Below are positions 31,202-32,598 of a DNA stretch of 32,598 bases, piece after piece. The DNA is taken from positions 1-32,598 of the forward strand of contig NZ_CATNVB010000029.1 of assembly GCF_951230165.1 (NCBI RefSeq), given 5' to 3'. A model generated the notes under the pieces. That model was not told the origin of the DNA. It searched no databases and saw only the letters and a list, made by a program, of their open reading frames with translations. The position numbers and the translations under genes were made by a program. Source of the stretch: Lentilactobacillus sp. Marseille-Q4993 (GTDB lineage Bacteria > Bacillota > Bacilli > Lactobacillales > Lactobacillaceae). The number at the start of each line of letters is the position of its first letter. Positions within the stretch are counted from its first letter, which is position 1.

Positions 31202-31232
31202 GGCAGACCGTCCCCACGACCGTCTGCTTTTT
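31202..31232 (+). terminator. Terminator between element B and the DUF2075 gene
   Basis: GCAGAC-GT/AC-GTCTGC with a short CCCCACG loop, then TTTTTAT. It lies about 25 nt before the DUF2075 ATG, so it either ends a transcript through element B or attenuates the ATPase gene. Confidence 0.75.
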
Positions 31233-31257
31233 ATAACCAATCAAGGGAGATGTCACC

Positions 31258-32427
31258 ATGCCATCACACACTTTAGATTCCTTTTCAACCGACATAAAGC
31301 TAACTGATCATCAAAACAAGGTTCTTGATCAGATCATTGATTTCACCCGAACCAACGTTAACCAAGATGGGCACGCTGTTTTTGTTTTGATTGGTGATGC
31401 GGGTACCGGCAAAAGTTTGATATTAAACCAAATGTTTACCAAACTTGCCCAAGAGATCGACAACACCTATTTCATGGTCAACCATCCTGAGTTACTCAAG
31501 GTATATCGTGAACTAGCAGGGCAGACGCCGGGGATGCTGAAGAAGTATTATCAACGGCCAACTTCGTTTATCAATCAAATGCACAAAAAACAACAAACCG
31601 CCGATTTGTCGGTAATTGATGAAGCTCACTTGTTGTTGAGCAAGCCTGACCACTACAATAACTATTACGGTGACAACCAGTTAGTTGATATTGCTAATCT
31701 GGGTAAGGTCACAGTGGTTGTGTTCGACCCCAAACAGGTTCTGAAAACGAAGAGCTTTTGGACTGAGGAACGCCTTGAAAAGATTTTAAAACCATATCCG
31801 CACAAAATCGTTCATCTGAAGGAGCAATTTCGAATGCAGGCGAATCCCGCCACGATGGAGTGGTTGGACACGTTTGTCAGCGGAAAGCCAATTCCATTAG
31901 CTCCTAAAAATCGGGGCGATTACGACCTACGGGTATTTCACGATGCCCAAAAATTGTATGAAACGATTATCGCCAAGAATGCTAGTCAGGGATTAGCCAG
32001 GATGACCGCAACAACGGGATATCCCTCTGTCCTTGATGGTGGCAAACACTACGTTGACGAGGGAAATTTTCACTTGCCGTGGGATCAGTACAACTTCACC
32101 GCAACTCCGTGGGCTGAACAACCGCAAACAATCAATGAGGTTGGCAGTATCTACACCGTCCAAGGGTTTGACCTTAATTACATTGGGATAATTATTGGAC
32201 CGCCGTTTTATCTAACCGATAAGAATGGGCTTGGGGTTGATCCAAGTAAGGTGACGGATATTGAAGTGTTTAAACAGCGCCAAGATTTGACGGGTGACGA
32301 CTTTGAAAGTAGTAAGGAGACGTTACTAAAAAACTCGCTAAACGTATTGCTGCGAAGAGGAATCAAGGGAATGTATTTGTATGCTCATGATTCGAAGTTG
32401 CAAGCGTATTTGGAAAAAATGGTTTGA
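31258..32427 (+). CDS. DUF2075-type ATPase (superfamily-1 helicase-like)
   Basis: 389 residues. Walker A GDAGTGKS (46-53), Walker B LSVIDEAHLLLS, then a third motif VVVFDPKQVL, LKEQFRMQ with the Arg/Gln sensor, and near the C-terminus GSIYTVQGFDLNYIGIIIG, equal to helicase motif V/VI regions. It is compact, with no added nuclease or DNA-binding domain, and shows no signal peptide. Function is unknown; related proteins may act on nucleic acids and some stand in defence loci, but nothing here shows that. GGGAGATGTCACC precedes the ATG. A terminator hairpin stands just upstream. Confidence 0.82.
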   Translation: MPSHTLDSFSTDIKLTDHQNKVLDQIIDFTRTNVNQDGHAVFVLIGDAGTGKSLILNQMFTKLAQEIDNTYFMVNHPELLKVYRELAGQTPGMLKKYYQRPTSFINQMHKKQQTADLSVIDEAHLLLSKPDHYNNYYGDNQLVDIANLGKVTVVVFDPKQVLKTKSFWTEERLEKILKPYPHKIVHLKEQFRMQANPATMEWLDTFVSGKPIPLAPKNRGDYDLRVFHDAQKLYETIIAKNASQGLARMTATTGYPSVLDGGKHYVDEGNFHLPWDQYNFTATPWAEQPQTINEVGSIYTVQGFDLNYIGIIIGPPFYLTDKNGLGVDPSKVTDIEVFKQRQDLTGDDFESSKETLLKNSLNVLLRRGIKGMYLYAHDSKLQAYLEKMV

Positions 32428-32436
32428 TGGTATAAG

Positions 32437-32469
32437 AAAACAGCAGGCACTTCAAATGCCTGCTGTTTT
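32437..32469 (+). terminator. Terminator of the DUF2075 gene
   Basis: AAAACAGCAGGCA/TGCCTGCTGTTTT, perfect, with a CTTCAAA loop. Confidence 0.9.
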
Positions 32470-32485
32470 TATGGAACTATACTTT

Positions 32486-32521
32486 CTGGTATTGATGAAC
32501 ATCATCAATGCCAGTTTTTTT
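32486..32521 (+). terminator. Second hairpin with U-tract before the next gene
   Basis: CTGGTATTGATG/CATCAATGCCAG (one wobble), then seven T. It is independent of the preceding terminator and may back it up. The window ends at GAGGTGTATG (ATG 32595), perhaps the start of another gene, too short to name. Confidence 0.7.
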
Positions 32522-32598
32522 ATCCAAAACAAATAGGACATCACTGTCCCATATGCTAAGATTTAAGCGTCTAAACAAAAAACAAGCGAGGTGTATGT

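Larger units (their letters stand above)
30813..31257. other. Non-coding repeat locus before the DUF2075 gene
   Basis: No gene is supported. GAGTGCT-R-AGCTTCTCGG occurs at 30812 and 30935, GAGCAAACGAAG at 30863 and 30987, and a TTCTCGGGAGTTACCGA-like block near 30946 and again near 31007. An AAATGG/CCATTT hairpin lies at about 30850-30890. Structured element B (31042-31160) and a terminator hairpin (31202-31232) follow. Confidence 0.65.

Overview
This window looks like chromosomal DNA from a low-GC Gram-positive of the lactic acid bacteria, most likely a Lactobacillaceae species. The reasons are AT-rich spacers, strong GGAGG-type ribosome sites, frequent TTG/GTG starts, a PyrR attenuator, PurBox-like and ArgR-like sites, an hrtRBA-type haem-efflux operon, a Usp protein, a CoA-disulfide-reductase-like NADH oxidase and NCS2/GntP/APC permeases. 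I see no prophage, insertion sequence, rRNA, tRNA or CRISPR array. The species is not decided.

Layout. 1-4760: repeat-rich 3' region, aldo/keto reductase (-), exported matrixin-like zinc protease, GyrI-like protein and a DHA2-type MFS transporter (+). 4850-9190: arginine biosynthesis operon argC-argJ-argB-argD behind a good promoter with ArgR-like boxes, closed by a two-way terminator. 9192-12483: APC permease and CoA-disulfide-reductase-like flavoprotein (-). 12484-14750: structured repeat locus, then Usp, a PEBP-family protein and a membrane-anchored protein (-). 14822-16990: GNAT acetyltransferase and a uracil-type permease behind a complete PyrR attenuator. 17080-19150: MFS exporter divergent from its probable winged-helix regulator. 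19230-20720: GntP gluconate permease. 20919-23270: hrtR-hrtB-hrtA-like operon with two palindromic operators bracketing the promoter. 23390-23545: second structured repeat locus. 23713-26680: TrpXYZ-type ABC transporter behind a long folded leader with a small upstream ORF and a terminator. 26776-29672: guanine deaminase (damaged 5' end) and NCS2 purine permease behind PurBox-like sites. 29720-30812: cytochrome-b5-like protein and an esterase. 30813-31232: third structured repeat locus. 31258-32427: DUF2075 ATPase. The window ends at the start of another gene.

The most interesting material is between the genes. (1) Three intergenic loci (12678-12796, 31042-31160, and 23410-23524 on the minus strand) fold into the same architecture of about 115-119 nt. 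Their stems differ in sequence but keep pairing, and they share an invariant CA/GTTCC internal loop; at two of the loci the 3' part is reiterated. (2) Three genes (aldo/keto reductase, pyrP, gntP) carry the same family of structured 3'-UTR element in the same orientation relative to the gene. (3) The TrpXYZ-type transporter has an unrecognised leader RNA with a 13-codon upstream ORF containing a Trp codon, in place of the T-box often found before such operons. (4) guaD seems to start at ATT and is cut by an in-frame TAG at codon 27, followed directly by GTG.

The genes fit a nutrient-scavenging lifestyle: purine and pyrimidine salvage under PurR/PyrR-type control, arginine synthesis, gluconate and amino-acid uptake, and haem handling by an organism probably unable to make haem.
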